Of a stretch of DNA of 64,000 nt, positions 27,260-41,200 are shown one piece after another (position 1 is the stretch's first letter; every line of letters begins with the position of its first letter). Location: positions 50,498,224-50,562,223 of the forward strand of contig NC_044004.1 in the NCBI RefSeq assembly GCF_900496995.4. Direction: 5' to 3'. The position numbers and the translations under genes are program-made. The notes under the pieces were generated by a model. That model was not told the DNA's origin, did no database searches, and worked only from the letters and a program-made list of their open reading frames with translations. The DNA comes from Aquila chrysaetos chrysaetos. Lineage: Eukaryota > Chordata > Aves > Accipitriformes > Accipitridae.

Positions 27260-29696
27260 ACACACAGTTTCAAGACATTTGTATTCTAAAAGAGAGACAA
27301 CTGTATGTACAAAGGGCTCTAAAGCACAAGGAACTGGCTGAGCTGCAGGATGTGCTTGAGGAGATTTTGTGCAATTTTTAAAAGATTATGCAGATGGCAG
27401 GAAAGAAGAGGAACAGATGGGAAGCTCCCCACAGCAATGGCCAGGTGGCTGCAGCCACCAGCTCAGATGTTAAGCTGTGAAGCCCCTTCATATATAGTAT
27501 GCACATAGTCGGACAAGCTTACTATATAGACAGCGGCACACAGCCAAGCTCTATGTTCTTCACCTCTCAGACACAAAAGCTAATGTTTCCACCACAGAGT
27601 ATTTTGCTCACTACCACAGCTACCAGGAGGGACCTGAATTAGGTCTGTGGTCTCCTGGCTCAGGAAAGAAGTTCAACAGCCCTGAGCATGACTAACTTGG
27701 TTCAGGACAGAAGTTTCATCTAGTATGACACAACTACTGCAACCTCTACAGGAACGTTTCACACACAAACAGAATCAGCCAAGCGCAGAGGGGTTCATTC
27801 ACTCTGTGCCAAATCACGCCATTAAGCAACCAAAAAATTCCCATGTCTATGTCAATCAGTATCCACCAAGGTGGGCAGGTCTCTTGGCTGGAGGACAGGA
27901 AGAAGATATTTCTGTTTTCTGCCTGAAAGGGAGCTAAATCATAGGCTGTTACAGTGATTCTCTTTTCATAGTGAAAGATCATTGTCTGAGGATCATTCAT
28001 TTTGGAAGCCTTGATCTAACACTTACAAGAACATCACCATCTCCCAGACTAAACTAGGGAAGAAAACTTCCTGCCGATATGTTGAGGCACAGTGTTTATA
28101 ACACAATTGATTTCCTCTATGGAGCTGCCACCATCTCTGCCTGATAATATCTTGCTCTCTGCTAAAAGCTGCAGCCCTGCTGGGATTGCTGCACAAGAAC
28201 ACCCAGCAAGGCTGATCAAGGTGCTCCAGAGCTCCACAGTGTCACACTCCAAGGTGTTAAACAGCTACACAACGCTAAATGCTAAACAACTGCCACAAGA
28301 ACGTCTTGCTCTGAACAAAATCCATTCTGTTTGTCACACGCTCCTGTACTCGACAGCACCACTGTTTCTTCTAAGGTGCTTCCGATTTCCCAGTCTTCCT
28401 GAAACCATATGTAGATCTCTTCATCTTCCCAATCCCTCAAATACAAGCTTTAAAAAGATAAGTTTAAAAACTTTATTTTCCTCTTTCAAGGCCAACACAA
28501 GTTTTCCATGTTTGATGGCTAATTACAGTCTGTCAGAAAAATCAGAGTCATTTGAACAGGCTTACTCACTGAAATCTAGTAAAGCATCACTCTACCTCCT
28601 CCACATGATGCTACACTTAACCAACGCAGCTTTAGTGTAGAAACAAATACCCATCACACATCTAACTTAACTGGCATTCAGTTTCAAAATGACCCTGTCC
28701 TTGCCACAGTTTTTAATCTCTAATGGTTGCAGCAGCCCCAGAGACATGTATGTGATGGCATGTATGAATGTAAGCACCATTAAACCATGAGAATTTGCCA
28801 CAAGCTTTTTGCCATGACTTGTGAAGGAAGCTGAGAGAGAGGTTCTCCATTTACTTATGCTGTCCCTCTTACTGTTAAGTATCTGTTAAATGGCTGCAGC
28901 ATCCAGGAACCGCAACACCACACTATACAAACTCCTAACAAGGCAGCAGTCCCTGATCTGATAAGGTTTCTGTAAGACCTGCTCGTAACAGTTAGGCTAG
29001 CAGCGCAGACAAGATTAGAGTATAGAGTACAGCTGCTTCCAGACATGGCTTGTTAGAAAATCAGTACAAGCAGGGTCAGGGAAGGACTATTTCATGTAAG
29101 CAAAACAAGCAAGAACAAGGAGCGAGCCAGCAAATTCCAGAGAAGCCAGCCCCAAAACAGCAAATTTGAAGTCTTTGAGAAGGGTCTGAAGAAGAAACAT
29201 GCCCACGTGGCTCTGCAGATTAACAGAGGGAAACAAAGCACCAGCATAGCTGAAGGAAACTGCTCCCAAAGACCTGCAGCATGCCAACAGAGGGTCTTTG
29301 CAGGCACCACAGCTATTCCCTCCGATGCCGGATAAGGATGCCTGATTTCTTTTTCAGCCATGCCCCACCCAGGCTTCTCAGCTCAAATAAATGCCCCTTA
29401 TCTACAGGGCTGCGCGTTTGCCAAAGACTGCCAAGTGTGGTGACCTGCTCTATGGATATTACTCTCAGCAGGACATGGTTTAACTTTCCAAATTAATACA
29501 TCGCAAGACACTGTGTTGGTAGGAAAGTACAGCTCTTTAACAGTAATGAGAAACAGAGTCCTCTGAAGACCAAAGCTGGTATGAAGGCCCTGTCTGTGGC
29601 CAAAAACACATGGAAAATTCCTAGTTAACTAAGAGATCCCAGCAGCAGTTAAGACTACTGGATAATCTACAGCTTGTTTTTCCCCTTAACTGGTTT

Positions 29697-29790
29697 TCAC
29701 AGAACCAGAGCAGTGTTGTTTGGAAAGGAGGTCAGGAGGTCTTTTGTCCAGCCTCCCATCTGGAGCAGAGCCATCACTAACATGAGGTCG
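29697..29790 (-). mobile_element. Old CR1 LINE 3'-end fragment
   Basis: The plus strand shows the reverse complement of the CR1 tail: CAGAA, then TTGTTTGGAAAGGA, GTCAGGAGGTCTTTTGTCCA, GCCTCCCATCTGGAGCAG and GCCATCACTAA. This is the order seen in 'gaatggttgaggttggaagggacctctggaggtcatctggtccaacc...gcagggccacctaga'. It is heavily mutated and truncated. Sequence after about 29790 no longer follows the CR1 pattern clearly, so that boundary is uncertain. Confidence 0.6.
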
Positions 29791-29799
29791 GGGGGCTGC

Positions 29800-32700
29800 C
29801 TCCATCTTCCCTCTCTTTGTGGAGGACAGCAATATATGTCCATGCTATCCCCCAGACTGTGCTTAAATACAGCCAAGCTTAGTGCAGAAGCAGTGAATTA
29901 CGCCCTCTGTATGTGGCATTAGGCATCCCAAAAAGCCTGTTCTCGAAGTTCCTCAACTGTATTAAACACTCAGACTATACGGATAGGTATAAGCACACAC
30001 CTGGCCTACCCTCCCTAGATCGTCTAATAACATGTCACTTCTCCCTTGTTTTCAGGTCTCTATCATCTTAGTCCATATCTGCATAAATGGAAATTAATCA
30101 CAAACATTCAAGTGTTCTCAAGTGAGAAAGAGAGGCACTTTGAGTCTCATACTGCTGGCTGCTACACCTGTCTCTAAATTACATATAAAGCGCTTTCATG
30201 CTGCTCAGAGCACAAGTATTCAACTACTTATCAATTCTAACTATGAATTGTTATGAAATAAAGAAAGGAACACAGCAAGCAGACCTCCAAATCACACTGA
30301 CTGCAGTCATAAGTAAACATACGCGATGCCCAAGTGTGGTGTTTTGCTGAGCATGTAGCTGTCTGGGAAGGTGTGTCACACTTCACGGCCAGCCTGCAGC
30401 CCAGGACCTGCACGCCACCCCAAAGCTGAACACCAGCACGATGAAGCAATTCCTGCTTATTGGGACATCTCTGGCTCACAGAGGTCCATTTGGCTACGTG
30501 TCCTCTTTAAAAATCAACACCGCTGAAACAGGGAACATAAACAAAGGTGGTCAGAATCACCTGCAAGATCATTACTACCATTCACTTCAAACAGCAAAAA
30601 AACATGATTAGCAATAACTTAGCCAAGAAAGTAGGCAAAACCCCCCTACTATGTATCTGCAAGCAGCATCACAAGATTTATAATTAATGCGTGCAGTCAT
30701 GACCACACTGAGTTAAGATCACAGGAGCAAGGCATGGTACTACCCATGGGGCACCCCTGAACTGAGTGGCCACAAGAGGAGACAGCTGCCTGAGCCATGC
30801 AATCACATCCCTAATCAGAACACACCCAGCGGTCACCTCTGCCATAAAGAGGTGTCCAAGGCTCTTGTCATTCATTTGAAAAAGCCTCTCCTCCATGTCA
30901 GGCCACTTCGTGCAAAGCAGTCATGCTCCTTTAATTTAAGGAGCACATCCATGAAGCTACTTCAGGCTTTTCTCCCACAACACCAAGTCCTCCAATTTAA
31001 AGAGGGCAAAAGCCAGTCAGCGTTGGGAGGCTGTGAATGCGCAAAGACCAAACTAGAAGAAACCCAAGAGAGAAGCGACTTCTCATCCTCCAAAGCCTTG
31101 CCTGCATCCGTACTTGCAGATCAGCACCCCATTCTCCACTGGATGAGCAGGAAGGTCTTCTAAAATGAAGTGTTAGACTGCTCCCTACTATGGCTGTTTA
31201 GCTATGCCACAGCTCAATACAAGGTAGAGCAGAAGCATGGACTGACCATCACCTTGCTACTTCGCGTATCACCATTAGGGGAATCCTTCTGGTAAGCTGT
31301 CACTGTTACCCATGGGGCTGTCAAATACGAAGTCCTTGAGAAGGGGCTAGAATGGTCTTAGTTGCAACAGAATGATGTTCTACACATTTAGCCCGTTCAA
31401 AATCCTCCAGTCAGTAACTGGGTCTCTTGACACCTATGCTCCACAGGTAAGGCTTCCAGTTTCTTTTTAAGGTAGCTGTGTTGTTTTTTTCCTAGATTAA
31501 AAAGAGCATACAGAGATCTTGCCTAGAACAAACTTCTTTCCAGGGGAAGCAAAAGTTCACTAATGGAAGAAAAAGGGAAAGGGAGGACTTAAAAACAGCC
31601 TTGAGAAATGAGTTGTCCTTTAGCGAAGCTCTGTTGAAAAAACACTGCTTCCGCAAGGTCACCAAAGAGCAGTGAGGGCTTGCAGTGAAGCGCTGAGAGC
31701 TCTCCAAAGGCACGAGAACCTCAACTCAAGGTGAACTGAGGTTTTTTACTTATTTCCACTGCTGGGAACAGCCCCCTCCTCATTGCAATGTTCATTTCCA
31801 ACAAAATATGGAAACAACAACCACCTTGTTAAACTAAATTACTAAATTACCTTCTTATGAGACAAGCACAGACAGGAGCAGTTTCTATGGACAACTGACT
31901 TGCTGAGACTTGCCCCTGTAGCCATACCTGACTAGGAGGTTGATGGGAGGCTACAAACTGTTGTGACCTCTTCTTCCCCATGCAGCTAGCGACATTTGCT
32001 CAGAGACACAGAGGTTATTGGTCTTTAACCTACCCGAGAAGCCTTTTTTCGTCTCTAACACAAACCCAAGATTCTATGAATCCCTCTCACATTCATATAA
32101 ATACATATTAAGAAATGTACTTGAAAGCACTCATGTTGAAATTTGTCCGCAACTCCTTTGTTTAAAGTTCGTTAGCATTTTACAAAGGCTGTCTGCCTGT
32201 AGAATTGCTCAAGTACAGCTCCTGAAATGTGAAATGAAAAAAAAAAACCAGACAACAACAACAAAACAAGGCCTCATTACTATATCAGCAGGATAATGTC
32301 TGCATGGTTTTTTTCTGCATAAAAAGGAGATTGTTTCTTAAATAGTTGTCAATGAATTTTTCCAGCTTGGGATGACTCCTCTAATAAATAAAAATATTCA
32401 TTACAGCAGAGATGCACTCAGCAAGCTTCTCTGTATGAACAAATGAGATCAAGCTGAAAAAACAGTATTTGGCTGAACACAAGCGTCGCTACTAAAATCA
32501 CCATACCACATATGGTTTTCTCCTCAAATGCCTCCTTCCCCTTTAGTATGAAAGCATGCAGGAAAATTTATCCCTTTACTGAGTGTTGTGAACTAGTCCC
32601 ATTCATGAGACTCAAGCTACCTAGCCATGGCAATGTTGCTAGTCCACTAGAGACTAATAATGAGCCATGCTGAGTCCGAGACTCCCAACACTGCTGAAGT

Positions 32701-34885
32701 CATCTCATGCTTTATAGAGCGATTTCAGTACCTGACATGTTAATAAATACCAACTTATTTTAATACGTTTGTTTACATTTCAAGCAAACCAATAAACATT
32801 GATAAAATTCACTTCATCTCAAAATCACAGAAACGAACATTCTGTGAAAATAGTTACAGCTTCCAATTTGACATTAATCCAACTTAGATAACATAGTATC
32901 CAGAATGATTCTACTGGTTTCTGCAACTCACTGATAAAAAAACCCAACCTACTCAAGCAGTAAACAGAAAACAATTATTATTTAACCCTTATCTCAAAGT
33001 ATCTCTCTGAAGTTTTTTAACAAAAATAAACAACTCTGTACTTAAAATAAATTATGTAAAATTACAACAGCTCTTCGCTTACGAAACCTGTAGTATAATC
33101 TGTAACAAATAAAGTTTTTCATTGGCCTATGAGCGTGGTTACAGACCTGTAAATAAAAGACTAGTGACAAAGTCTGTGATACTGCCAGCACCCCAAGGGG
33201 ACATCTGCTGAGCTAGACTCAATTTTATCATAGAAACCTGCACCACAGTATCTCAGAGACAAAAGTAGTAAATTACCATGGTTCTTCAGAAAAGAGGATA
33301 CTATGGTCGCTACAGTGAAATATAATTAACAATTTGTACAAAATATGGGCTGACAAATAAATGGTATTTTCAGAGTAAGCATATCAGAAATTTGGATTTT
33401 ACCCTTCTGAAAATACATCAAATATTGCTACAGAAAGACAGGAAACTGTAAGGTTCAACAAAACTCTACAAGTAGAACAAGTATTTACTTTCAGAAAAAA
33501 AATGAACATCATTCTAAAGCAGTTGTAGCTGTCCAAATCTGTGACTCTGGAAAGAAAACTGCTTCCTTCCTACATGTGAAGCAACAAAGAATTAACCAAT
33601 AATTCTCTCTCTTACATGAATTTAAAATAAATTTTTCACATTTCCATTGATCCGCTTTAACAGTCAGAAGAGCAAGGGGAGCTGGGAGGAGTTTGATTAG
33701 TCAAGCAGTGAATATCGTGAACAAAGCTTTATTATGAATTGGTATTTTGTTTCCTGAATATAAGTGGCAGAAAGAATGAATGAATTATAATACAGCAATA
33801 CCGAACTAACTTTTTTTGACTAAGAGCAACCAAAATAAATCATTCTGCTTTTCAGAACAAGCCATTCTAATACAAAGCTGATCACATTAATGTTGTACTT
33901 CATAACCACCCATGGAGACAAAGCAAATTAGCACTTTGGCCTCTTTTGAATATCAACTTACCTGGGGCCTAGGAAGAAAGCAGAAGTTGTTAATAATTAG
34001 ATGTGGCCTTTACTAATAAAATCATATTAATCTTCCAATGTTAGATTTTGAGACAAAGGCATAGCTTCATGGTGGCAGAGGTAGGGAAAGGTACCAAAAA
34101 TAGTTGAGCATGTCTTTAACTATGAACTAGAAGCTTCATGTTTTGTTTTATGGAATAACCACACAGCACAAAATTTTGATGATCTGGCATGTTTTGAACT
34201 TATTTTTACTTCACTCATTTTTTAAGTCCAAATGGCTGACAGTATCTAAAAGCAACGTTAAATGAAGTGCAGCTATGAGTGTAGCAGGAATAGGAGATAT
34301 GATTCTCAAAGTGAAAATCTGAAGAACCTTCTCTTCTAAATACAGGTTAAAAAAAATTACTATCATACTGCATTAATGGAATTTTTATTCAATACACAGC
34401 TCTTCCATTTGATGAGGACAAACACATCCCTTAAAGAAAAAAAAAAAAAAAACAAACAACCCCAAACAACACAGTACTTCTCTGCTGCTTTAGAAATTAT
34501 GAATGTGCTCCCATTTCTCCTAGACTTTGTAAAAAAAAAAAAAAAAAAAAATTACCAGCAGGAACCCTTAGAAGAGTGCCTTATCAGGAAAGGCCAGCCC
34601 GACCACTTGCTATTTCAGTTCTCCCAGCAATGTCTTATTTGTGTGCAATGAATAATCAGGTGCTAGATATCATTAGAGTATGGCATAGTGAATAAGTACC
34701 ACCCACAGGCTGGGGTGGAACAGCAGCACACAGGCTCAATCAACCTTTGCATGTGTTTAAATTACATGTTCTTAAAAGCTTAACACTTTGCCTAGATTCT
34801 GCATATCAACCTTACTGCTAGAAAAGTTGCAAACAACAACAAAAAATCATCAGTATAAAAAATATGCTGTAACACAGGCTTCAAA
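29800..34885. other. AT-rich stretch beyond the ERI1 stop: possible long 3' UTR or intergenic
   Basis: No coding exon is seen. From about 32.3 to 34.9 kb the DNA becomes clearly more AT-rich, with A runs at 34437-34452 and 34531-34551. On the minus strand, further AATAAA hexamers occur (for example reverse complements at 34384-34389 and 33728-33733), so longer ERI1 3' UTR isoforms could extend here. A plus-strand AATAAA near 33109 is followed by T-rich sequence and could mark an opposite-strand transcript end. None of this can be settled without transcript data. Confidence 0.45.
34531..34551. repeat. Poly-A run, about 21 bases
   Basis: An uninterrupted A tract lies about 80 bases from a second A run (34437-34452). 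It is low-complexity sequence, and no retrocopy could be recognised beside it. Confidence 0.9.
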
Positions 34886-34889
34886 GAGC

Positions 34890-35049
34890 AAAGAGCTTCC
34901 ATACTCCTCTTTATTTCAACAGAGATGATTAGTTAAGGTGCTTTCAGATTCTGCATTGCAGACAGGTTGGCAGAGGTGGCCGTTTAATAAGGTCTTAACA
35001 GTCTTTAGCGGGTATCTGAGAGCAGTTCCTAAGGCAGAACCCCGAACTG
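34890..35049 (-). other. ERI1: ERI1 proximal 3' UTR
   Basis: This is the sequence between the ERI1 stop codon and the first downstream poly(A) signal. The short form would be about 150 bases. It contains no ORF of note. The distal end is inferred from the AATAAA at 34910-34915, and longer isoforms are possible. Confidence 0.5.
34910..34915 (-). terminator. ERI1: ERI1 proximal polyadenylation signal
   Basis: On the minus strand the hexamer AATAAA lies about 135 bases after the TAG stop. It is followed within about 30-40 bases by U/GU-rich sequence (CTTTGCTCTTTG, then CCTGTGTT), consistent with a cleavage site near 34890. Use of this site rather than more distal ones is inferred. Confidence 0.55.
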
Positions 35050-35292
35050 CTAGTTTCTGTAGCGGGGCATCTGTGGAGCAGGGGCTCCCTCTAAGGGGAC
35101 CGAGGAGGAGACTGTCATAAGCTGTCCAGCATGCATTCTCTCATTCACCCGCAGTTCACAGCCATCCTGCAGCATTCTTATAGCTATCCTTGCAATGTTT
35201 TTAGAATCATCAAGTCCACTGTGAGGTCTCCCATCATAATTCATGCCCAGCTTTTCAAGCATGATTGTCAGCTTGGTCTGGTTCCTAGGAAC
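35050..35292 (-). CDS. ERI1: ERI1 coding exon 7 (last)
   Basis: This exon encodes residues 260-339 and the TAG stop. It begins after a CAG acceptor with VPRNQTKLT and carries the third exonuclease motif, GRPHSGLDDSKN, in which H283 and D288 are the catalytic His and the last metal-binding Asp. The end MPRYRN is the normal ERI1 C terminus (MPHFRK in human), so the protein is not truncated. Confidence 0.97.
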   Translation of the reverse strand, partial: VPRNQTKLTIMLEKLGMNYDGRPHSGLDDSKNIARIAIRMLQDGCELRVNERMHAGQLMTVSSSVPLEGAPAPQMPRYRN

Positions 35293-38200
35293 CTGATGGA
35301 GAAAGTGAACCACATTCAAGAATTAGGTTCTGTACCAAGTCTTTTTAATCTAACACAGTGCAGTAGAAACATGCAGATTTTAAGTCTACTTAAGTCACAT
35401 ACTACTTTCATGTTGCCTTTTGTCAGATCACTAACAATGTAACTTCAAAGTACCTTGGTGAGACAGACACTCTCATTTTTACAGAAGAGACATAGTCAAC
35501 TGGAGCTTGTCTAGACTCAGGATAACGTCAAGAGCCTCTCGCCATTACCAGCACCAGCTCAAGATGTACCAGTGCTGGCAACAGTGGAAGCCATGGCCTA
35601 GCTAGGTTTAACAAGCCTTATAAAAAAGGAATTACCACCCAAAGTGGTACTGCAGAGGGAATCAGATTTTTTTTTTTTTCCTTTTAAATGCTAAGCAAAT
35701 AAAGAAGCACCAGACTCCTGATTCTCACTGACATCAAGCTTCTGAACACCTCCAAATACCACAGGAACAGAGAAGCAACACCTATAGCAGCTGATGTTTA
35801 CATGGATGACCAACAGCATGAACAGACAAGGAAGCTTAACTGACCCATGCAAAGTGCTACACCAGCAAAAGCCTCAAGTCCTCTCTTGATTAACTACTAA
35901 ATATACATTTGTTCTTTGAAAAGGTCAAAGAAAAACAAAAGGGTAACTTTAAAGGAAAACTTTAGTTTGCTCTCTTGGTGGTGATAGTTGGGGTGGGGGA
36001 ACACAGGACATGACAAGTTCCAGGATATTGCACCATGCTACTGGATTTAATAGCTAGGCAGCATGGCGACAACACAGTTGCCAAAACCTGGCCATATGCA
36101 ACTCCAATAGTAACACCCACAAACTGGGCAGGAGAGACATACCTGCAGGTTGTGAGATATTCCACAGGAAAGTTACAATACATTCCTTGTCATTCATTTT
36201 ATCTATTACTACTACTTAACAACAGATTCAACAACAGCACAGAATAGCTAAACAGAAGCGCTGAACAACTATAAAATGCTACAAGTGTTTGCATTTATTT
36301 AAAAAAAAAATTACAAAAAGTAAAAAGAAAGTGATTCCTTCTAAGTTATAGTCTTCATTGCCTTTGATGAAAAAGCACTCACTGCTCAACAGAGAAGGAA
36401 AAAGAAGGTATGTCTAGGTTAAAGCTGATAGGACTAACAAGACTGTTCGGTGCTCTAGCGTGTTTCCAACAGAAACGGTCATGCAGAGAAGGCACAATAA
36501 TAGAGGGAGAAGTGGAGTAACCCTGTAATATTCGCCCAGCCCAAAGTAAGGCTCTTTTCTTATTAAATGTTAACAACTTCTTTTTTCCTAGAGGTTACAT
36601 TTAGTATGAAAAAGCCCTTCAAGAGAAGATTGTCAGCTAGGCTGAAATCACATTCAAACAAATGGTTTAGTGTAGACAGGCTAGGAATTTGCTAGATCTC
36701 CAGTAACCCATTTTATGGTAATCTGACAGTGAAAGAAAGCAGCAATAAGGTCCAGCACTGAACTTGGTATTACTTTTCTCTTGACAATTTGATTCCACTG
36801 TAGATATGTCCTAATCTTTCTCTGTCCCCATTACACTGTCAAAAGTGGAGATATCCGAGGGTACTGGTGCAAATTGGTTTTGTAGTGTATTACATGAAAA
36901 CAGGGAAAAATAATTGAAAAATCAATACAGAGTCTTTTCAGCTGAACTACTTCAAGACACACTTGATCTAAGAGCACCGGTATGACATTTTTAGACAATC
37001 CTTCATGGAGCATCTCCTGATTCTTAAAAACAAGATTAAAATCAAAATGCAGTAGATGATACGATCTTCAATTAGTGAAGTGAGATCTGGGCATGAAGCA
37101 CATTTGAAAATCAGGCCCCAGGGAACTAGTTTGAGTACTATAATTTTATACTACATAAGTAAAGATGACAAGCACAACAGGACATTCTAGACTTTTAAAC
37201 CAGATTTTCCCGGAAGAGAAACAACAATTTGTACAAACCTTATAGAAGTTCCCATACGATTTTCGAATATTGATCCACTTTTTGGCAAAAGAAGGGTACT
37301 TGATACGGCTAATACGGCACTGGATGTTCAAAAATTTACTCATATCCCAAGACCTTAAAAAGTCAAAACAGAAAAGAGAAAAACATTATAATACATAATT
37401 CAGATCCCTGCATTCTATATATTGCACAGCTGTAGCACAAACAGCTGACTTTTCTTTGGTGATCAGTAGAAGGAAAACAGTTTAGGAAAAGCTCTTTTGC
37501 TACAGTCAAGGTAAAGAATTTTTTAATATGAATTTGTTAATCATGGGGAAAACAAATAATGACATGAGCAAGATTTTCACTAGGATGGTTTCAGGTCCAG
37601 GAAGGTTAAAATAAAAAATAGCACGCCAACTTCTCCACCTACCACATCTACTCCAAAACCCACCAATAAACTAGACACTTACACAGCCTTTGGGGAAGCA
37701 AGCGACACCTTAAATTTTCCTGATCACTTGGGTACGCATGCATCTCTACTTAACGTAGGTTACTGAAACAAGACTGCACTCAATTTTAGAACCAGGCTTT
37801 TATGGAAAGAAGATGAAACTATAACCCTATGCACTTCTAGTCTGCCTTCCTAAAGGGAACCACCCAAAAAGTTTGTAAGCTTCAAGCTAAAATAAAGCTT
37901 TTTTTCCCCTCTCTTGCAGCTGTCTACACAATCTCACATACATGACAGAGATTTCACTGCACCTATTTTCCTGGAGGAATTTCACTGAGGGGATTCCCCT
38001 GCAGGGGAATTCCAGACACATTCTAGGCCCAGTAATATAACCAGTCTTGCACCAGTTTTGCTTTAGCATTTTCTTCTTTTAATTCACTGTTGCTTCCAAA
38101 GACAGAAACCTAATCATAGGTAAAAAAATTAGCCAAATAGCAGTATTTACCACAGTTCCTTAAATTAATTGGATTGACATTATTTTAACTCCTTATTTTT

Positions 38201-41200
38201 AAGGTGTACATGGATCTAAACTGTACACTTCAAGTCTTGTGTGACAGCTTCTAAATGGCTTCACTGTTCACACTGGATACAACCACACTTCAATGTTACA
38301 GGTTCTTCACCAGAAAAGAGCTGTGATTTATAGTCATTGTCCAAGTCGTCAGGAATTTTGAGAAAAAAAGTCTCATGGCCAAAAAAATTTTCCCACTTGC
38401 TAAGTTGGGTTAGTTAAAAAAGCTTTTGTTGTGTATCCATTCATCTCCTATGATACATTATTTTTCAAACCACTCATATTATAGACTAGAATATTTATCT
38501 GTGTTTTACTTAACAGAAGTGTTAGGAAGTCATACTAAGATCCCACACACTCTTTTCATAAACTCTATTTTTGTTTCGGGGTTCATCTCTCTTTGGTTCA
38601 ACACAGTCATTGTAACAGAGCAGCACAGGACTGCCTTTTTAATCCAGAACAGCCGAAGACCTACTCCAGGCAAACAGGCACAGCAACATGAAAATGCATC
38701 ATTCACTTCAACACGGCTAATGTTAAAAACTCCCTGTCCTACTTAAATCCCTCATTCCAAGAGAAGGAGAAAAGCAGACGTTAACAGAAAAGTAATGTTT
38801 CACAGCTAAAAAGCAAGCATCACCTACAGAAAAATTCTCTGGACAGTGCTATATAAGATAAGGCTCCAACAGTATCTTTCATCATATAACAAAGCTAAGA
38901 TCACAAGAACAGTATTGCATCACAGATATATCTAGATCTCAAGATCTGTTCACTTTGCAGTCATTACGAGACTTGATTTTCCACCCAGCCTTTGGGACAG
39001 AGCAAGTTCAGGTGGCAGTTCAAGGACTAGTCAACCCCTCACACAGAAAGCTTGTCAGAGCTGGGACCCACCAGACTCACAGTCCTCTAAGCCAAAGCAG
39101 AGAGCCTTCTGTGCTAGCCATTCCTCCTTGTTCGATAAACAGCATAATCCATTATTGCTTTCTGTCGAAACATGCGGGACGTATTAACAGTAACACTAAC
39201 ACACATAGGATACAACACAACCACCACAGGTCTCTGAAACCTCGGATTCAGGAGAGCATGGGAGTTGCTTAGAACTGAAATTGAACAACATTATTTTCAG
39301 GTATTATGTGCTATATGAAAGCCAGATGTAAACAGAGAATTACAACAACAAAAAAGGACAAAAGTCTATTCAACATCATTTAGTTGCATAAAGCAAGCTA
39401 GGAAAGAAACAGTGCCATCTAATGGATTTAAGCTTAATTTCAAACTGTTTAGTTCCGCTTTTCTGATTTTCCCGAAAGCTAAAATTATAATACAATGGCA
39501 AAACGGAAGTGTCATGATCTGCCTTTAGCAATACTCTCACAAAGATTAAACATTGTTTTGCAGTTTTAGATTGTGCTGAAGGTTGCATAAGGACATACCC
39601 ATCTGTCAACATGGAATAGCTATACTTTGTTCCCAGTTCTCGCTGTCTCATCCATTCTATGACGTTCTGCAGAACTTGAGGAAATGTATCAGCTTTATCA
39701 ACAATGTCCTAAGAGAACCAAAAAAACAAAAGTGAGGAACATTTTATCAGAAAAAAAACCAGCATGAAGTGTAAGAATTATATTGGTATATAGGCACTCA
39801 CTAAGTTGGCTTCACAAAAATCTTTAGAAACAGATTACATGTTAAGCAGACAATTGGATGGATTTTTCCAAACTGAAAAAAAAACCACCACAAAAGCACC
39901 ACTAAAAGAGCCAACCTCCAAATGGCATCTATAAAGGTAACAAGGTTAGTCAGCTGTTGAACATGGATTAAAACCTTTGAGCTTGCTTCCCAGGCTCCTG
40001 CTCAAGTCACTTGATCACAAGCCATTGTCATCGTAGGACTATAAACCCTTTAGAATAAAAATCTTAGAAGAGGAACTGATGCAATTCAGAAGGGGCTCTC
40101 CTCTGCTAAAGATCTTCTACACATGGATTACGAAATGAATGTTTTTCCCTACAGCCCCTTACAAACACCTAAATGACCAACTTAGCGAAGTCAGTTCTGT
40201 CATAACTGGGAAAGAGGGAAAACACAAGGATTAAGAGAATAAGCCTTACAGAAAAATTACCATGAAAATTATGACTCTGAAGACATCAACACCACATCTC
40301 TTTTTTTCATATTTTTTCCAGAAGAAACAAAAGTGCAAATTACCTGGGTGATTCCTGTCAGATTGATGCAGAAGTTTGAAAGCTTGGGATTGATCTCTGG
40401 CTTTACGTATTGCTGAAAGGTATCCTCCTGTAATAAGAGAATCAAACAGCAGCAGCACACTGTAGCAACTTCTTTGGCTTGCCTATAGCTGAAAGGCAAT
40501 AGCGGCTACTTGTCCTGCTGGAGGCAAAAAGGAGTGTGTACCTCCCCAGCCAGTATGAGCGTCCTGACTGGCCATCATGAGATTCCCAGTGGGACAGATG
40601 GATGGCTTTCCAACCAGAACATGTCCTTTCTCTCAGCCAGTAGGCACCAAAGAGCAAGGATGTGGATGTAAGAGGGGGGGAGGACAGACTGCAATAAAGG
40701 GGAGGATTTGGGAAAATGAGAGCATGAATACGGAAAAAAAAAGGTGAGGCATGAGCAAAGCCTGATGTTTTTCAGGTGGTATCTCTAAAAGCTCACCTGT
40801 AATTCAAGGCAGGCAACTGGCTACACATCTCAGAGGCTGCATGCAAGTCATACACCTCTGGATGGCAGCCAGAGATACACACGATGACCTCACTCTAGGA
40901 AACTGAGCAGTACAAGAATGAAGACTACATGCAAGTTTCATGGAAAAAAGAAATCCCCAAATCCCTGCTGCTATACAAACCCTTTTGGACAGAGGAAAAA
41001 CCCACGCTGTTTCTTCCTACTCTAAAGGTAATAAAACAATCTTGGTATCTGCACAATCCTCTCTTGTTAGTCATACATGCAGCTACACGCTAATGCAGCA
41101 TCACAGTGATTACTGGAAATCATCCTCCTCTTAGAAGTTCTTGATAAACGAACCATTAGTCAGAGGTGCATGCACTTCCTCCGTTTCTCTGAGTCACTCA

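Larger units (their letters stand above)
5800..29690. other. Long intergenic stretch, no gene recognised
   Basis: About 24 kb without a recognisable exon, RNA gene or transposon ORF. The longest ORFs (plus strand 11657-12346, 13802-14461, 14695-15372 and 17840-18598; 219-252 codons) have no recognisable domain, no signal peptide or membrane pattern, and overlap other ORFs in other frames. They look like chance ORFs in DNA of moderate GC content. Notable local structure includes a 12-bp perfect hairpin at 16740, a homeodomain-type inverted repeat at 12796, simple repeats at 13731, 19001 and 19126, a pyrimidine-rich tract near 23535-23580, and a 14-base G run at 27246. Confidence 0.6.

Noticed and set aside
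33100-33125. Plus-strand AATAAAG followed by T-rich sequence as a transcript end
   Set aside because: A lone hexamer in AT-rich DNA is expected by chance, and no upstream exon supports it.
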